Positions 1 through 10,300 are shown, counted from the first letter of the stretch. The stretch: 64,000 nucleotides of DNA from Paraburkholderia antibiotica (GCF_012927125.1 NZ_JABBFZ010000028.1:1-64000), one strand, 5' to 3'. A program made the numbers and translations. The notes: generated by a model from the sequence alone, not told the origin.

Positions 1-358
1 ATCGGCTGTTAGTTTTTAAAGATCGTTCGCAAATCACAGCACCTACAACCACCGGCACCGCTTCGTTTGCGTCGCTGCGTCTGCAGCAGAGAAACGAGAT
101 TATGGAGAGCCGGTCGCATCACGTCAAGGCCTTTCTGCAAATTTCTTTCGAGACCACGCGACAAAGGTGCCGCCTCCATATAGTGGACACCAATGAACAC
201 AAACACAGCGAGCCCTTGTATAACGGCCAGTGCGCCTCCATCTGCTCAACAGCGCGCATGCATCCAGACATCCGCGCGACAACCAGCAGCAACCTACCGG
301 GCAACAACACACACGATGAATTCATGTGTACCCATGAGCGTGAACACACAAGCTCGTA

Positions 359-364
359 TATAAT
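359..364 (+). promoter_or_regulatory. Candidate -10 box TATAAT upstream of rpoD
   Basis: A perfect TATAAT stands in an otherwise GC-rich leader. No good TTGACA-like -35 box is found 16-18 bases upstream, so promoter activity is inferred only from the -10. A transcript starting near 371 would meet the terminator at 396-423 before reaching rpoD. Confidence 0.4.
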
Positions 365-395
365 ATGAGCCGCGCAAAATTTCGCATGTCCATCG

Positions 396-423
396 GCCCG
401 CTTCGAGCGGGCTCATCTTTTTT
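396..423 (+). terminator. Intrinsic terminator or attenuator before rpoD
   Basis: A six-base-pair GC stem (GCCCGC at 396-401, GCGGGC at 407-412) with a five-base loop is followed by six T residues at 418-423. This is a classic Rho-independent terminator for rightward transcription. It either ends an upstream unit or attenuates the rpoD leader. Confidence 0.75.
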
Positions 424-541
424 GCTCCCCAGAGCACAGCCCAACAACCGCGTTGAGTCACATCAGGTGATGCTGAGCCCTGCTCGAAACGCCTGACGGT
501 AGCGTCTTGCGTCTCATAGCGAAGCCTCTAGAGGAAATTAC

Positions 542-2539
542 GTGAACCCTTTTGATCGCGAAGATTCGCAACACGAAGCCGCCGCCTTTACCGCCAAACT
601 CCCCTCCGGCCGAGCGGCCAAGGGCAAAGGCGCCGGCAAAGCGATCCCCTCGGCAGCCGAATTGCTGCCGCAGCAAGCCGAAGAACGTCAGCGCCTGATG
701 CGCGCGCTGATCCAGCTGGGCAAGGAGCAAGGCTACCTGACCCACGCTCAGATCAACGACCACCTGCCCGACAACTTCACGGCAACCGCCGCGATCGACA
801 GCATCGTGAGTGCGTTCAGTGACATGGGCGTGCAGGTCTACGAGCAGGCGCCGGATGCGGAAACGCTGCTGCTCAACTCGAACTCGCCCGCCGTCGTCTC
901 GGACGACCAGGCCGACGAAGAAACCGAAGTCGCGCTGTCGACCGTCGACTCGGAGTTCGGCCGTACCACCGACCCCGTGCGTATGTACATGCGCGAGATG
1001 GGCGCCACCGAACTGCTGACGCGCGCCGGCGAAATCGCGATTGCAAAGCGCATCGAAGACGGCCTGCACGAGATGGTGCAAGCCATCGCCGCGTGCCCGC
1101 TCGCGATCTCCGCGATCCTCGCGAGCGCACAGCAGGTTGCCGACGGCGAACTGCGCATCGACGAACTGGTCGACGGCCTCAATGAGGAAATGGTCGCCGC
1201 GGAAGACGAAGCAAGCGCCGACGCCGACAGCGACGAAGACACTGAAGTGGATTCGGACGACGAAGACGAGGAAGAAGACGACGCTGCCCCGGCCGATTCG
1301 TCGGCGGCAGACGAAGCACGTCTGAAGCAGCTCACCAGCGACTGCCTCGAAATCTTCGCCCAGGTCGGCATGCTGTACGAACAGATGAGCGCAGCGCATA
1401 CGCGCGGCGACGTCAACTCGAAGCCCTATCTGCGCGCGCGCGAAGAAATCCAGCAGCACCTCGCGAAGATCCGCTTCACCGCCCGCACCATCGACCGTCT
1501 GTGCGGCGACGTGCAGCACCAAGTTGCACAAGTGCGCGCGATCGAGCGCAACATCCTGCAGATCGTCGTCTCGAAGGCCGGCATGCCGCGCGAGAAGTTC
1601 ATCGAGACGTTCACCGCGAACGAAACCGATCTCGGCTGGACCGAGCGCGCAGCCCGCACCGGCTCGTCGACCTACGGCGCGGCGCTCGAGCGTCATCTGC
1701 CGGCGATCCAGTCCGAGCAGCAGAAGCTGATCGACATCGAAGCGACCGTCTCGCTGCCGCTCAAGCATCTGAAAGAGATCAACCGCCAGATGGTCGCGGC
1801 CGAATCGAAGATGCGCAAGGCCAAGAGCGAGATGATCGAGGCGAACCTGCGCCTCGTGATCTCGATCGCGAAGAAGTACGTGAACCGCGGCATGCTGTTC
1901 CTCGACCTGATCCAGGAAGGCAACATCGGCCTGATGAAGGCGGTGGACAAGTTCGAATACCGTCGCGGCTGGAAGTTTTCGACGTACGCGACGTGGTGGG
2001 TTCGTCAGGCCGTCACGCGTTCGCTCGCCGACCAGGCGCGCACGATTCGCGTGCCGGTGCACATGATCGAAACGATCAACAAGCTGAACCGCATCTCGCG
2101 CGAAATCCTCCAGCAGACCGGCCAGGAAGCTCACCCGGCGGTGCTCGCGGAGCGTATGGAGTTGTCCGAGGAGAAGGTGCGCGGCATTCTGAAGATCGCG
2201 AAGCAGCCGGTCTCGCTGGAAACGCCGGTCGGCGACGACGGCGATGCGACGCTCGGCGACATGATCGAAGATGCAGCCGTGTCGTCGCCGGCCGACGCTG
2301 CGATGCAGGCCGACCTGCGTGCCGCGATCGACGACGCGCTCGACTCGCTGTCGCCGCGCGAAGCGAAGGTGCTGCGTATGCGTTACGGCATCAACACGAA
2401 GTCGGACCACACGCTCGAGGAAGTCGGCAAGCAGTTCGACGTCACGCGTGAGCGGATCCGTCAGATCGAGAGCAAGGCAATGCGCAAGCTGATGCACCCG
2501 AGCCGCGCGGACCGCCTGAAGTCGTTCCTCGACCGTTAA
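542..2539 (+). CDS. rpoD: RNA polymerase primary sigma factor RpoD (sigma-70)
   Basis: Primary sigma factor, which directs core RNA polymerase to housekeeping promoters. The 665-residue protein has region 1.1 (about 40-110), region 1.2 (from about 144, [11 protein letters not shown]), a very acidic non-conserved insert (about 219-247), region 2 from about 430 (the core-binding and -10 recognition block with [16 protein letters not shown]), region 3, and region 4 from about 598 ending in the helix-turn-helix [10 protein letters not shown]. The start is GTG, chosen because GAGGAA at 531-536 lies five bases upstream and the amino end matches the family. It stands alone with no gene close enough for an operon. 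Length and domain order are normal for betaproteobacteria. Confidence 0.98.
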   Translation: MNPFDREDSQHEAAAFTAKLPSGRAAKGKGAGKAIPSAAELLPQQAEERQRLMRALIQLGKEQGYLTHAQINDHLPDNFTATAAIDSIVSAFSDMGVQVYEQAPDAETLLLNSNSPAVVSDDQADEETEVALSTVDSEFGRTTDPVRMYMREMGATELLTRAGEIAIAKRIEDGLHEMVQAIAACPLAISAILASAQQVADGELRIDELVDGLNEEMVAAEDEASADADSDEDTEVDSDDEDEEEDDAAPADSSAADEARLKQLTSDCLEIFAQVGMLYEQMSAAHTRGDVNSKPYLRAREEIQQHLAKIRFTARTIDRLCGDVQHQVAQVRAIERNILQIVVSKAGMPREKFIETFTANETDLGWTERAARTGSSTYGAALERHLPAIQSEQQKLIDIEATVSLPLKHLKEINRQMVAAESKMRKAKSEMIEANLRLVISIAKKYVNRGMLFLDLIQEGNIGLMKAVDKFEYRRGWKFSTYATWWVRQAVTRSLADQARTIRVPVHMIETINKLNRISREILQQTGQEAHPAVLAERMELSEEKVRGILKIAKQPVSLETPVGDDGDATLGDMIEDAAVSSPADAAMQADLRAAIDDALDSLSPREAKVLRMRYGINTKSDHTLEEVGKQFDVTRERIRQIESKAMRKLMHPSRADRLKSFLDR

Positions 2540-2549
2540 GCGCCTCTTT

Positions 2550-2579
2550 GCGCTTGCCGTGTGTACGTATGGCAAGCGC
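2550..2579 (+). terminator. Hairpin downstream of rpoD, possible terminator
   Basis: A perfect nine-base-pair stem (GCGCTTGCC at 2550-2558, GGCAAGCGC at 2571-2579) with a 12-base loop starts ten bases after the rpoD stop. No T tract follows, so it may be an RNA-stabilising end or a bidirectional stop rather than a classic terminator. Confidence 0.45.
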
Positions 2580-2763
2580 ACGCATCATCTCCGCATCACC
2601 GCTTGCAAGCAGCGGGACAAACCGGTCGACGGTCAATCCCGCTGCTCTCCTCCGCTGTTCTCCCCGCCCCTTCAGTCACACCCGAAAACGCATGTGGATC
2701 GACCACAGCGCGTGTCTTTGCTCGTCTGCGCCAGCTTGCACTCAGGCAGCCCGCGTCTGCGCC

Positions 2764-2800
2764 GTTGTCCACAGAAACTGGGAACAAGCTTGTGGACAAC
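2764..2800. repeat. Inverted pair of DnaA-box-like nonamers
   Basis: GTTGTCCACA (2764-2773) and its exact complement TGTGGACAAC (2791-2800) are separated by 17 bases. TTGTCCACA differs by one base from the DnaA box consensus TTATCCACA. Function is unproven; titration of DnaA or a protein-binding palindrome are both possible. Confidence 0.5.
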
Positions 2801-2906
2801 CTGCGCATGAGCGCGCTAACTCACTGAGCGCATTGAGTTTTGTGCTCGCGCTCTCAGTAGGTCTCGAGCGCGTCGCCGCGTGCCAACGGCGCCGCCACAC
2901 CTACTC

Positions 2907-4010
2907 TCAGAACGCCCCACCATGATCGAGCAGATTCAGCATGCCCTCACCGGTCATCGGCATCGCCATGCTGTTTTGATGCAGCGTTTGCGGATCGAGG
3001 ACGCCGGACACCTGCAGCGTGGCCGCGGCAAAGCGCATCAGCCGATGCCGCACGATCGGCATGCCGAAGCCCAACGTGAACACGATGATCGCCAGATTGC
3101 CGAACTGCAACGCGAGCAGACGCCCCACGGTCACCCCACTGCCGAACCGCAGTTGCGAACCGAGCGCGGTATTGCCCATCACATGGCGCGCGAGCGCCGC
3201 GACATAGAAGCTGCGGATCAGCATCACGCCGATGAAGAGCAGCGCGTAAAACAGGAATATCGGACCGTACGCCGCCAGCGACTGTGCCGTATCCGACGCC
3301 GACACGGGACCGATATGCATCGACGCGAGCGCGCTCCTCAGAAAGACCGTGAAAAGTACGGCAAGCAGCACGACCGAGCCGGCGAAGGTCACCGCGAACA
3401 GTCCGTACACCGCTCTTGCGCGACCTTTGAAATGAAACGGCAGATTTCCGAAACTGCTCGCATTGATGCGGCGCTCCGCAAGACGCATCGACATCCACGG
3501 CGTCGCCTGGCCAAGCGTCACGATGCACAGCAGCGCGTACAGCAGCGCGCACACACCGTAACTGAACGCCGAACCGCTCATGCCGCCGCGAATGCCGCAC
3601 CACTGCGTGCGACTCAGCCGATAGCGCTGCGCGCTGTAAAACGCCCCCGCCGCAAGCACGATGATCACCAGGTAGAACACGATGACCGGCAGTTCGGCCA
3701 GCAGCACGCTTTTCGTCAGTACGCGCAAGACCGCGCTCAGCACCCCCGCGGAAAGCACCGCGCCGAACACAACCGCAAACGCGAGCAGAAAGCCCTTGAA
3801 CAATTCGCCGCCGGTGCCGGTGTATTCGAACCGCTCGTCCTGAAATCGCATATGCGACCAGATATAGCGACGGTTATTCGTGATCGCCCAAAAACGGTAA
3901 ATGCCGAGCGTCAGAATGACCAGCAGCATATTTTTAAAAAATATGCGGTAAAGATCGCCGAGCGTGCCGTCGTAGATCAGCAACGACCGCTTCGGGTCGG
4001 GTGAATTCAT
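2907..4010 (-). CDS. yjgN: YjgN-type DUF898 multi-spanning membrane protein
   Basis: An inner-membrane protein of the DUF898 (YjgN) family, whose function is unknown. The 367-residue protein has a soluble start with the family-typical pattern GTLGDLYRIFFKNMLLVILTL near residues 15-35, then several hydrophobic segments and a repeated RYRLSRTQWCGIRGG-like motif. A longer frame extends upstream, but ATG at 4010 (MNSPDPKRS) is chosen: the family begins here and GAGGG lies just upstream, while the extension runs through the 4061-4093 inverted repeat. It is monocistronic and faces a 390-base intergenic region. Confident on family, silent on function. Confidence 0.88.
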   Translation of the reverse strand: MNSPDPKRSLLIYDGTLGDLYRIFFKNMLLVILTLGIYRFWAITNNRRYIWSHMRFQDERFEYTGTGGELFKGFLLAFAVVFGAVLSAGVLSAVLRVLTKSVLLAELPVIVFYLVIIVLAAGAFYSAQRYRLSRTQWCGIRGGMSGSAFSYGVCALLYALLCIVTLGQATPWMSMRLAERRINASSFGNLPFHFKGRARAVYGLFAVTFAGSVVLLAVLFTVFLRSALASMHIGPVSASDTAQSLAAYGPIFLFYALLFIGVMLIRSFYVAALARHVMGNTALGSQLRFGSGVTVGRLLALQFGNLAIIVFTLGFGMPIVRHRLMRFAAATLQVSGVLDPQTLHQNSMAMPMTGEGMLNLLDHGGAF

Positions 4011-4400
4011 TTGGTGCCCTCTTCTCATCATCCAACGTTTTTGTGGCCCGCAAATGCATACGTTTATGCGTACGACATGCATACGCATAAACGGCGGGCT
4101 AGCAGTGGTGCTTCCCCGTGCGAAACCGGCTCGAGCGGTGTGGTCTCCTCACAACCCAACCCACCAGCCTGCCTTTCAGGCATACAGGAAATCAGGCAAA
4201 CCGCTGCCGGACAGCGGGTACGATAATTACACGCTTTTCCATCTTTATAAACGGCGTTTCCGCATATAAATCTGGAGTGACATTACGAGATTTATCGAAA
4301 CGCGAACTTAGCCAATTTGCATAATTCCGTAATAAAGTGCATCGCCGGATTTATGCCGCATCAATGCAATCGCATATCGATACGCGAGGGCGTCAAGACT
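4011..4400. other. Intergenic region upstream of yjgN, downstream of yfaP
   Basis: No gene is recognised in these 390 bases. The stretch is more AT-rich toward 4200-4340 and contains the 12-base inverted repeat listed next. It separates two leftward units, so the yjgN promoter must lie here. Confidence 0.6.
4061..4093. promoter_or_regulatory. Perfect 12-bp inverted repeat, candidate operator of yjgN
   Basis: CGTTTATGCGTA at 4061-4072 is matched exactly by TACGCATAAACG at 4082-4093 with a nine-base spacer. It lies 51-83 bases upstream of the yjgN start codon, a typical position for a dimeric repressor or activator site. The cognate regulator is unknown. Confidence 0.5.
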
Positions 4401-5195
4401 TCAAGGCATCACGAACGTCTTGACGAGCGTCAGTTCACCGGGCTTACGCATCGGCACACGAATCGTTTCGCTTTTTTCGTTCGGTGTGTTTTCGTTCGTG
4501 ATGATCGTGATCTGGGCAACCGTCATGTCGCTGCCGCTATTGCCGCTGCCGTAGTAGTTGACGAACACGAGGTAGGTGCCCTTCAACGGTGCCGCCGACG
4601 AATAGATCTCCGGCCCATAGCCAGTCGTCACGTCGACGTCGAGCGCGCCGCCGTTCGGCGCGACGCGCTCGCCATACCACGTGTGCACGCCGTCGGGCGA
4701 GACGACGTGCAGATCGAGGTCGGTGCCGTCGGTGTCCCATGCGAGCAGCACACGCAGCTTCGTCTGCGTTTTGCCGCTGTACGCGTCGTAGAACTGCACG
4801 CGTTTGCGGCTGCCGTCCGGCGCGCGCAATTCGACGCTGTTGCTGCCCGACGCAAACGCATACGGCCGCGAGAAGCGCCCGTCTTCCTCGACGCGCTGCG
4901 GCAGCGGCGTGCCGTTCACGACCAGCGTGCCCACCGAGGTTCCCTTCTTCTTCGGCGTATTGCGGATCTGTCCTTCGATCAGCGCGAACTTCGATTGCCC
5001 TTCCGGCGTCGCCACCGACACCGCCGGATAGTGCACGTCCTGCGTGTAGCGCTCGTTGTCGCCGCTGGTGTTGCGCCAGCCGTTGAGCGGCGCGGTGAAG
5101 TCGATGTCGGCGGCCGACGCGGAAGGCATAGCCTGCAGGCAGAGAAGCAGACAGCAGCACGCCGCCTTCAGCCACGCGGGCGCGGCGCTTCGCAT
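4401..5195 (-). CDS. yfaP: YfaP-like secreted DUF2135 protein
   Basis: Last gene of the alpha-2-macroglobulin operon, the E. coli YfaP / Pseudomonas MagB-type partner. From ATG at 5195 the 264-residue product begins with a typical signal peptide (hydrophobic core CCCLLLCLQA, cleavage after ASA near residue 28) and ends with a DUF2135 domain marked by AWDTDGTDLDLHVVSPDG and a GNSGSD turn. This start has GAGGA about nine bases upstream and gives nearly the E. coli length. An alternative ATG at 5279 overlaps the yfaQ stop as ATGA but lacks a ribosome site and would bury the signal peptide. Periplasmic or envelope role inferred; no enzymatic motif seen. Confidence 0.87.
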   Translation of the reverse strand: MRSAAPAWLKAACCCLLLCLQAMPSASAADIDFTAPLNGWRNTSGDNERYTQDVHYPAVSVATPEGQSKFALIEGQIRNTPKKKGTSVGTLVVNGTPLPQRVEEDGRFSRPYAFASGSNSVELRAPDGSRKRVQFYDAYSGKTQTKLRVLLAWDTDGTDLDLHVVSPDGVHTWYGERVAPNGGALDVDVTTGYGPEIYSSAAPLKGTYLVFVNYYGSGNSGSDMTVAQITIITNENTPNEKSETIRVPMRKPGELTLVKTFVMP

Positions 5196-5275
5196 CGTCG
5201 CCGGTCCTCGGCCACCGTCCACGCGGAAGAAATTCCGTACCGTCGCATCACAGATTGAATTGCTCATTGCATCGC

Positions 5276-7369
5276 TCATTGAACAGGATTGTCGGTACGA
5301 ATCAGCGTGCGCGCGGTGCGCTCGACGAACGCTTCGTCGAGTCCGCGCGGATGATGCTGGAACGCGAGGTGAACGTATTCGTGCGCGAGCGCGATGCGGT
5401 CCTCCTCGCTCACGAGGCGGTACACGTACACGCGATTGCGCTGCGCATCCGCATACGGCCGCCCTTCGCGCACCGCGCACACGGCCGGCAGGTCGGGCGT
5501 CTCGTAGCCGGCCGCGCCTTCCATGCGGCGCGCCCACAGCGGCGCGTTGCGTTGCAGCCAGGCCTGCGCGCCCGCCACCGCGACGCAGTCGCCGGCGAGC
5601 GGGCTTTCGAACGACGTCAGCGTCGCCTGCGGCCACGTGCGCGCGAGGATCGCGTCGAAGCTGCGACCGCCTTGCGCGGAGGCCTTCGCGGCAAGCCAGC
5701 TCATCTGCCCCGGCGCGGCTTCGTCGTGGTGATACTGGACCGGCACGCCGGCGAGCACCAGCGCGTCGGTCAGATCGGCCGCGCGACGTGCGGCGGCGGA
5801 CGGTACGCGCGGCAGCACGCGCTGCGTGCCGCTGCTGTCGTCGATACGGAAACAGCCCTGGTCGTGACGGCCGTGCTGCACGACGTAGGTCCGCGCGGCG
5901 ACCGCGAGCGCCTTCGCGGCCTCGGGCTCGCGCGTGTCGCCTTCGCGCTCGACCACCCGCGCCACGTAATCGTTCATGCCGAAGCGGCCGACGATGCGCG
6001 GCGCGCCAGCCGCATCGCGATCGAGCCGCAACTCGCCCCGGCTCGTCACGCGCGCCCAGTTACCGTTGACGAAACCGACGCGAAACTCGCCGCGCAGCGG
6101 ACCGTCCGGCGCGGCCTGCGAGCCCCGTTTGCCGGACGCATCATCACGCGCATCAGCGAGCACTTCGCGAACCGGATAGCGACTGAAGAAATCGACCAGC
6201 ACGCACGCGCCGTCGTCCGGCACCACGATCGATGCGAGCAGCGGCGCGACGCGCGGCGCCGCTGCCGCGAGCACGCGCGCGCTGCCGCCCGGGCCGCCGA
6301 GCCACACCGGCGTGCCATCGGCGAGCCAGCCTGCCGCGCCGCCAAGCGACGCGCCCGGCCGCGACGGATCGGGCATCGTCCACGTCTTCGCGCGCAGCAG
6401 ACCGCCGTACAGCGACACCGTGCCTTCGCCGCGCCCGCTCGTCAGCACCGACACCAGCGTGCTCGCCGCCGCCTCGCGCGGCCGCGCGGGCATCGACTGC
6501 AATGCGGCGAGCAGTTCCGCGACGGGCACGCGGCGCGCGGGCGTCATCGCGTGCAGGTCGCGCAGCCATGCGGGCGCGTGCACGGCGCTCCAGTAGCGGC
6601 GCCAGTCGGCGGCATCGAGATGCAGACGCGCGGGATCGAAGAACAGCCCGCACGATTGCACGAGCGCGTGCTCACGATCGACGTGGCCGCCTGTCATGCA
6701 GCAATACACTTCGTCGGGGTCGCCGCCGTTGCAGACGTAATCGGGTGTCGCCCTGTTGCGATCGACGAGGTAGCCGTAGACGAACAGCTTCCAGACGCTG
6801 CCGAGCGGCGTGTCGAGCGTCGCGGGCAATGGCTGCGCGGCTTGCGGCGACAGTGCGGGCGCGGCGCCGCTCGCATCGGTTTGCCAGAGCTGGGGCCGGT
6901 TGTCGCGCAGCCAGGCGAAGCGCAGCGGCGGTGGCGACGCTGTGCGCGTGGCCACGTGGCTGTTCGCGGCGGGCATGCGTGCTGATGCGGACGAAGCGGG
7001 AGCCGCCGCCGAGGGCAAAGACGATACCGAGGGCGAAGCTGACGCGGGGACCGCGATCAATGCAAAGGCCGAAGCGGAAATCAACGCCCATGCCAACGCC
7101 GAAACGGAAGCCTGCGCAGCCCACGCCGATTGCACGTCCCGGTTGCGGCGCGTCGAACTGATGCGTGACAACCACCGCGCTGACAAAGCCGACGCCCGCA
7201 TAGCGGCGATAACCGCCACCGCAAGTGCCAACGGCAACGCTGCAGCCCAGGCAGACCCCGCATCGCGCGCATAACGCACGCCGCCCACGCTCGCGCCGCC
7301 GCCCACAGCAAATGGGCGCCACCACCGCGCAGCCAACCGCTCACCTATCCGCCTCCGCGCCCCAAGCAT
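5276..7369 (-). CDS. yfaQ: YfaQ-like DUF2300 protein with PBP-like, SpoIID-like and HExxH motifs
   Basis: The annotated family is DUF2300 (YfaQ/MagC), of unknown function. Residue positions use the 697-residue frame. Two hydrophobic segments lie near 40-57 and 88-110. A transpeptidase-like set follows: SVWK at 191-194 (SxxK), SCG at 239-241, and KTWT at 328-331 before a GWLADGTPVWLGG strand, echoing SxxK/SxN/KTG of penicillin-binding proteins with G changed to W. Residues about 460-580 resemble SpoIID (EPEAAKALAVAARTY at 481-495, FDAIL at 571-575). HEYVH at 663-667 with DEAFVE downstream looks like a gluzincin zinc site. The start is uncertain: the first 56 residues could be non-coding, with a second ATG at 7201. 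It starts 12 bases after yfaS. Confidence 0.85.
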   Translation of the reverse strand: MLGARRRIGERLAARWWRPFAVGGGASVGGVRYARDAGSAWAAALPLALAVAVIAAMRASALSARWLSRISSTRRNRDVQSAWAAQASVSALAWALISASAFALIAVPASASPSVSSLPSAAAPASSASARMPAANSHVATRTASPPPLRFAWLRDNRPQLWQTDASGAAPALSPQAAQPLPATLDTPLGSVWKLFVYGYLVDRNRATPDYVCNGGDPDEVYCCMTGGHVDREHALVQSCGLFFDPARLHLDAADWRRYWSAVHAPAWLRDLHAMTPARRVPVAELLAALQSMPARPREAAASTLVSVLTSGRGEGTVSLYGGLLRAKTWTMPDPSRPGASLGGAAGWLADGTPVWLGGPGGSARVLAAAAPRVAPLLASIVVPDDGACVLVDFFSRYPVREVLADARDDASGKRGSQAAPDGPLRGEFRVGFVNGNWARVTSRGELRLDRDAAGAPRIVGRFGMNDYVARVVEREGDTREPEAAKALAVAARTYVVQHGRHDQGCFRIDDSSGTQRVLPRVPSAAARRAADLTDALVLAGVPVQYHHDEAAPGQMSWLAAKASAQGGRSFDAILARTWPQATLTSFESPLAGDCVAVAGAQAWLQRNAPLWARRMEGAAGYETPDLPAVCAVREGRPYADAQRNRVYVYRLVSEEDRIALAHEYVHLAFQHHPRGLDEAFVERTARTLIRTDNPVQ

Positions 7370-7381
7370 CGCCGCCCCCGC

Positions 7382-10300
7382 CTACTGAATCCGCCACGCG
7401 GTCATCCGATCGCTCCGGCCGCCCTCGAACGCCTTCGCGTCCGGCTGATACATGCGGAAGTAGCGCGCCGGCGGCAGCGCGAACGTGCCGGGCAACGAGA
7501 AGCGCACCAGTTGCCGCAGCGTGACCGGCCGGTCGAGCAACGGCACCGGCTGGTGATACGCAAGCTCGCCCATCTCGTACGACGCCGCGCGCTGGAACGG
7601 CTGCGGCCCGCTGCCGTCCTTCGCGCCCGGCAGGCCGTCGATCGACACGCCCCAGCTGGTCGCCTCGACATCGCCGCCCGGCGGCAGCGGCACGTCGAGC
7701 AAACCGTAGTGGTAGGCGTTGCCGGAGCGCGGCGTCAGCGTGACTTCGTCGACGTACAGTGCATTGCTGTCGATCGCGTCGCCCGGCTTCACCAGACGCG
7801 CGCTGAACGTCGCGCGGCCCAGCTGGCTAGCGGCGTCGGAAGCCTTCTTCGGATCGGCAGCAGACGTAGACGCCGCCGCGACCGGTTCGAGCTTATACAG
7901 CCGACGCGCAATCGTGATGTTGAGCCGGCTGTCCTCGCTGGTATGGCTGCGGTACGACACCAGCGCGCTGACGTCCGTGCGCGGCGCGGCGGCATCGAGC
8001 GTGACCGGCAACGCGGCGCCGTTCCAGCGATAAAGCGGCGCACCAGTCGGCGTCGTCGCGCGCACCCAGCCCGCGCCTTGCAGAGTCGGCAACGCGCTTG
8101 CGGTCGCATTCACGCTCGCCGCCGCATCGCCGCCGAGCGCCTTGCGCAACCACAGCAGCGTCAACGCACGATCGATCGTCGGAAAAGCGGCGCTGCTTTT
8201 CGCGAGCAACGCGGCGGGATCGGTCGGCGCGTTGCCGGCCTCGGCGGAACCTGCGCCGGCGCCTGCACCAGCCCCCGTCATGAACAACAGGCTCTGCACC
8301 AGCGGCGCGGGATCATTGGCAAGCGCGGCACGCGCGGCGCTCACGCTCGCCTCGAAGCCCGCGGGCAAGCTCGCGTTCGTCGTCCGCGCGAGACTCGCGA
8401 CGAGCAGCGTCGCCATCTGCTTGCCGCGCGGCGAGTCGGCCTGCGCGAACACGATGCTATCCGCCGCGCCGTACGCATTGCCGCGCGCCGTCGCAGTCGC
8501 AGTCGCACTCGCCCCCGCACCGCCGCCCTTGCCCGCCACCGCAGATGCCGACGCCGACGAAGCCGCCAACGCCGCCGCATCCCCCTGCAAATCCTCCGCC
8601 ACGCCCGTCACCGGCGTCGCGACCGGCAAGCCCATCTGCTGCAACAACCACAGCGCCAGCGCACGATGCAGCAGCGGCTCCTTCGCACCCGCATCGCGAT
8701 ACACGTCCAGCGCGTGCTGCCAGTTGTCCGCGGGCAGACTGATGCCGAGGCTGCGGCTCGCGAGCCAGTCGGCGTAATACGCGTACGCGGTGATCAACGC
8801 GCTGCCGCCCGTCGTATCGCCCCACCAGCCGAACGCGCCGTTGACGCCCGCGAGCAACGCGAGGCGCTGCCGCTGATTGCGCAGCAGCGCCTCGAGCCCC
8901 TCGGCCGCGTTCGCGTTGTCGCCGCGTCCCACCGCGTCGTGAGCGAGCGCGAGCGGAATCAGCCGGCTCGAGGTTTGCTCAGCGCAACCGTACGGATAGT
9001 CGATCAGATCGTCGGCGACGCGCAGAAACTGGCTCGCCGCGTTGCCGACGAAACGCACGCTGACGTCCTGCGCATCGGCCGGCAGATCGAGCTTGCCGGT
9101 GCCATCGAGTGCAACGGTGTTCTGCCGCAGATCGAGCCAGCCGTTCGCGTCGAGCCGGATCGTCGTTTGCAGGCGGTCGACGTCCTTGCCGCCCGCGCGC
9201 AGCGTTGCATCGATCACACCGGCCTTCAGCGCGCCGCCCGGCAGCCGCAGATAATTCGCGCCGCGCTTTAACGTCACCTTCTGGTTCAGCGCGAGACCGC
9301 CGCCGTTGACGACCCACTGCGCGTCCATATCGACATCGGTCTGGTTGAACGCGATCACGTCGATGGCCGGCTGATCGTCCGCGCGGAAATGCGCGGGCCC
9401 GCTCCACTTCAGATACAGCGCCTTGTCCGAGCGCACGTACGCGGTGCGCTGCCCGACCATGCCGTCGGGCGCCGCCGCGCGCACGGTGATGCGCCAGCGC
9501 GCGAGCGAGTCCGGCATCCTGAAGCTCATCGTCGCGTGACCGTTCGCGTCGGTCTTCAGGTTCGCCTGCCACGCGGCCGTGTCCTGCTCGTCGCGGCGCG
9601 GCCGCTCCAGCACCTTGACGCCGCGCTCGTTGTAGTTCGCGCGCTGCGGGCCGCCCGGCGCGCCCTTCAACGGCGCGCGCGCGAGGTCGTAGGTGATGAA
9701 CGACAGGCTCGACGAAGTGCGCACGTTATTGCGGCGCGGATGATAGAAAAAGTCGGCGAGGTCCGGCGCGATCTCCGGCTGCAGCACGTAGACCATTTCA
9801 TCGACCACGCTGACCGTCAGATTGGCCGCCTCGGGCTTGCCGCCGAGCGTGCTATCGAAATTCAGCGTGACGGTATCGCCCGGTCCGTACACCGGCTTGT
9901 CGCTCTTCACATTCAACTCGATGCGCGGCTGCGCGACCACGATGCCCGCGTTCTGGAACACGGATTCGCCGCCGTGCACGTACAGCACCGAGAACGTCAT
10001 GTTCGGCGCGAACCCGGCGTCGACCTTGATGCGCGCCTTCCATTGCGACGGCGCGACGCGCTGCAGTTGCAGCCAGTCGCCGCCCGCGCTCAGCAACGCG
10101 CGACGCTCGACGCTGTCGCGCTCCAGCGTCAGCAGCGCGTCGTCGACCGGCAGCGGGAACGTGATCAGCGCCTCGGCGGTGTCGCCGATCGAATAGCTGG
10201 CGCGATCGAACACGATCTCGACACTGCCCGGCACCGCCTTCAGTCCATCGCCGGCCACCCAGTGGGAGGTCGCCGCGAGCAGATTGCCCTGGTCGTCCTT

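Larger units (their letters stand above)
1..541. other. Leader and upstream region of rpoD, no gene recognised
   Basis: I see no convincing gene in this stretch. Short open frames on both strands lack ribosome binding sites and recognisable domains. The first bases could include the end of an upstream gene (dnaG commonly precedes rpoD in this group), but too little is visible to say so. The region holds a perfect -10 box and an intrinsic terminator, listed separately. Confidence 0.5.
2540..2906. other. Intergenic region between rpoD and yjgN
   Basis: No gene or tRNA is seen. It contains a strong hairpin just after rpoD and a pair of inverted TTGTCCACA nonamers, each listed separately. It lies between convergent genes (rpoD rightward, yjgN leftward). 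Confidence 0.6.

Noticed and set aside
102-368. 88-residue open frame in the rpoD leader
   Set aside because: No ribosome binding site, no recognisable domain, and it runs into the -10 box region.
458-2581. Very long open frame antisense to rpoD
   Set aside because: It mirrors rpoD codon bias on the other strand, has no ribosome site or domain, and is a usual artefact in GC-rich genes.
2540-2906. tRNA gene after rpoD
   Set aside because: A tRNA would not be surprising here, but I found no cloverleaf or T-loop sequence.
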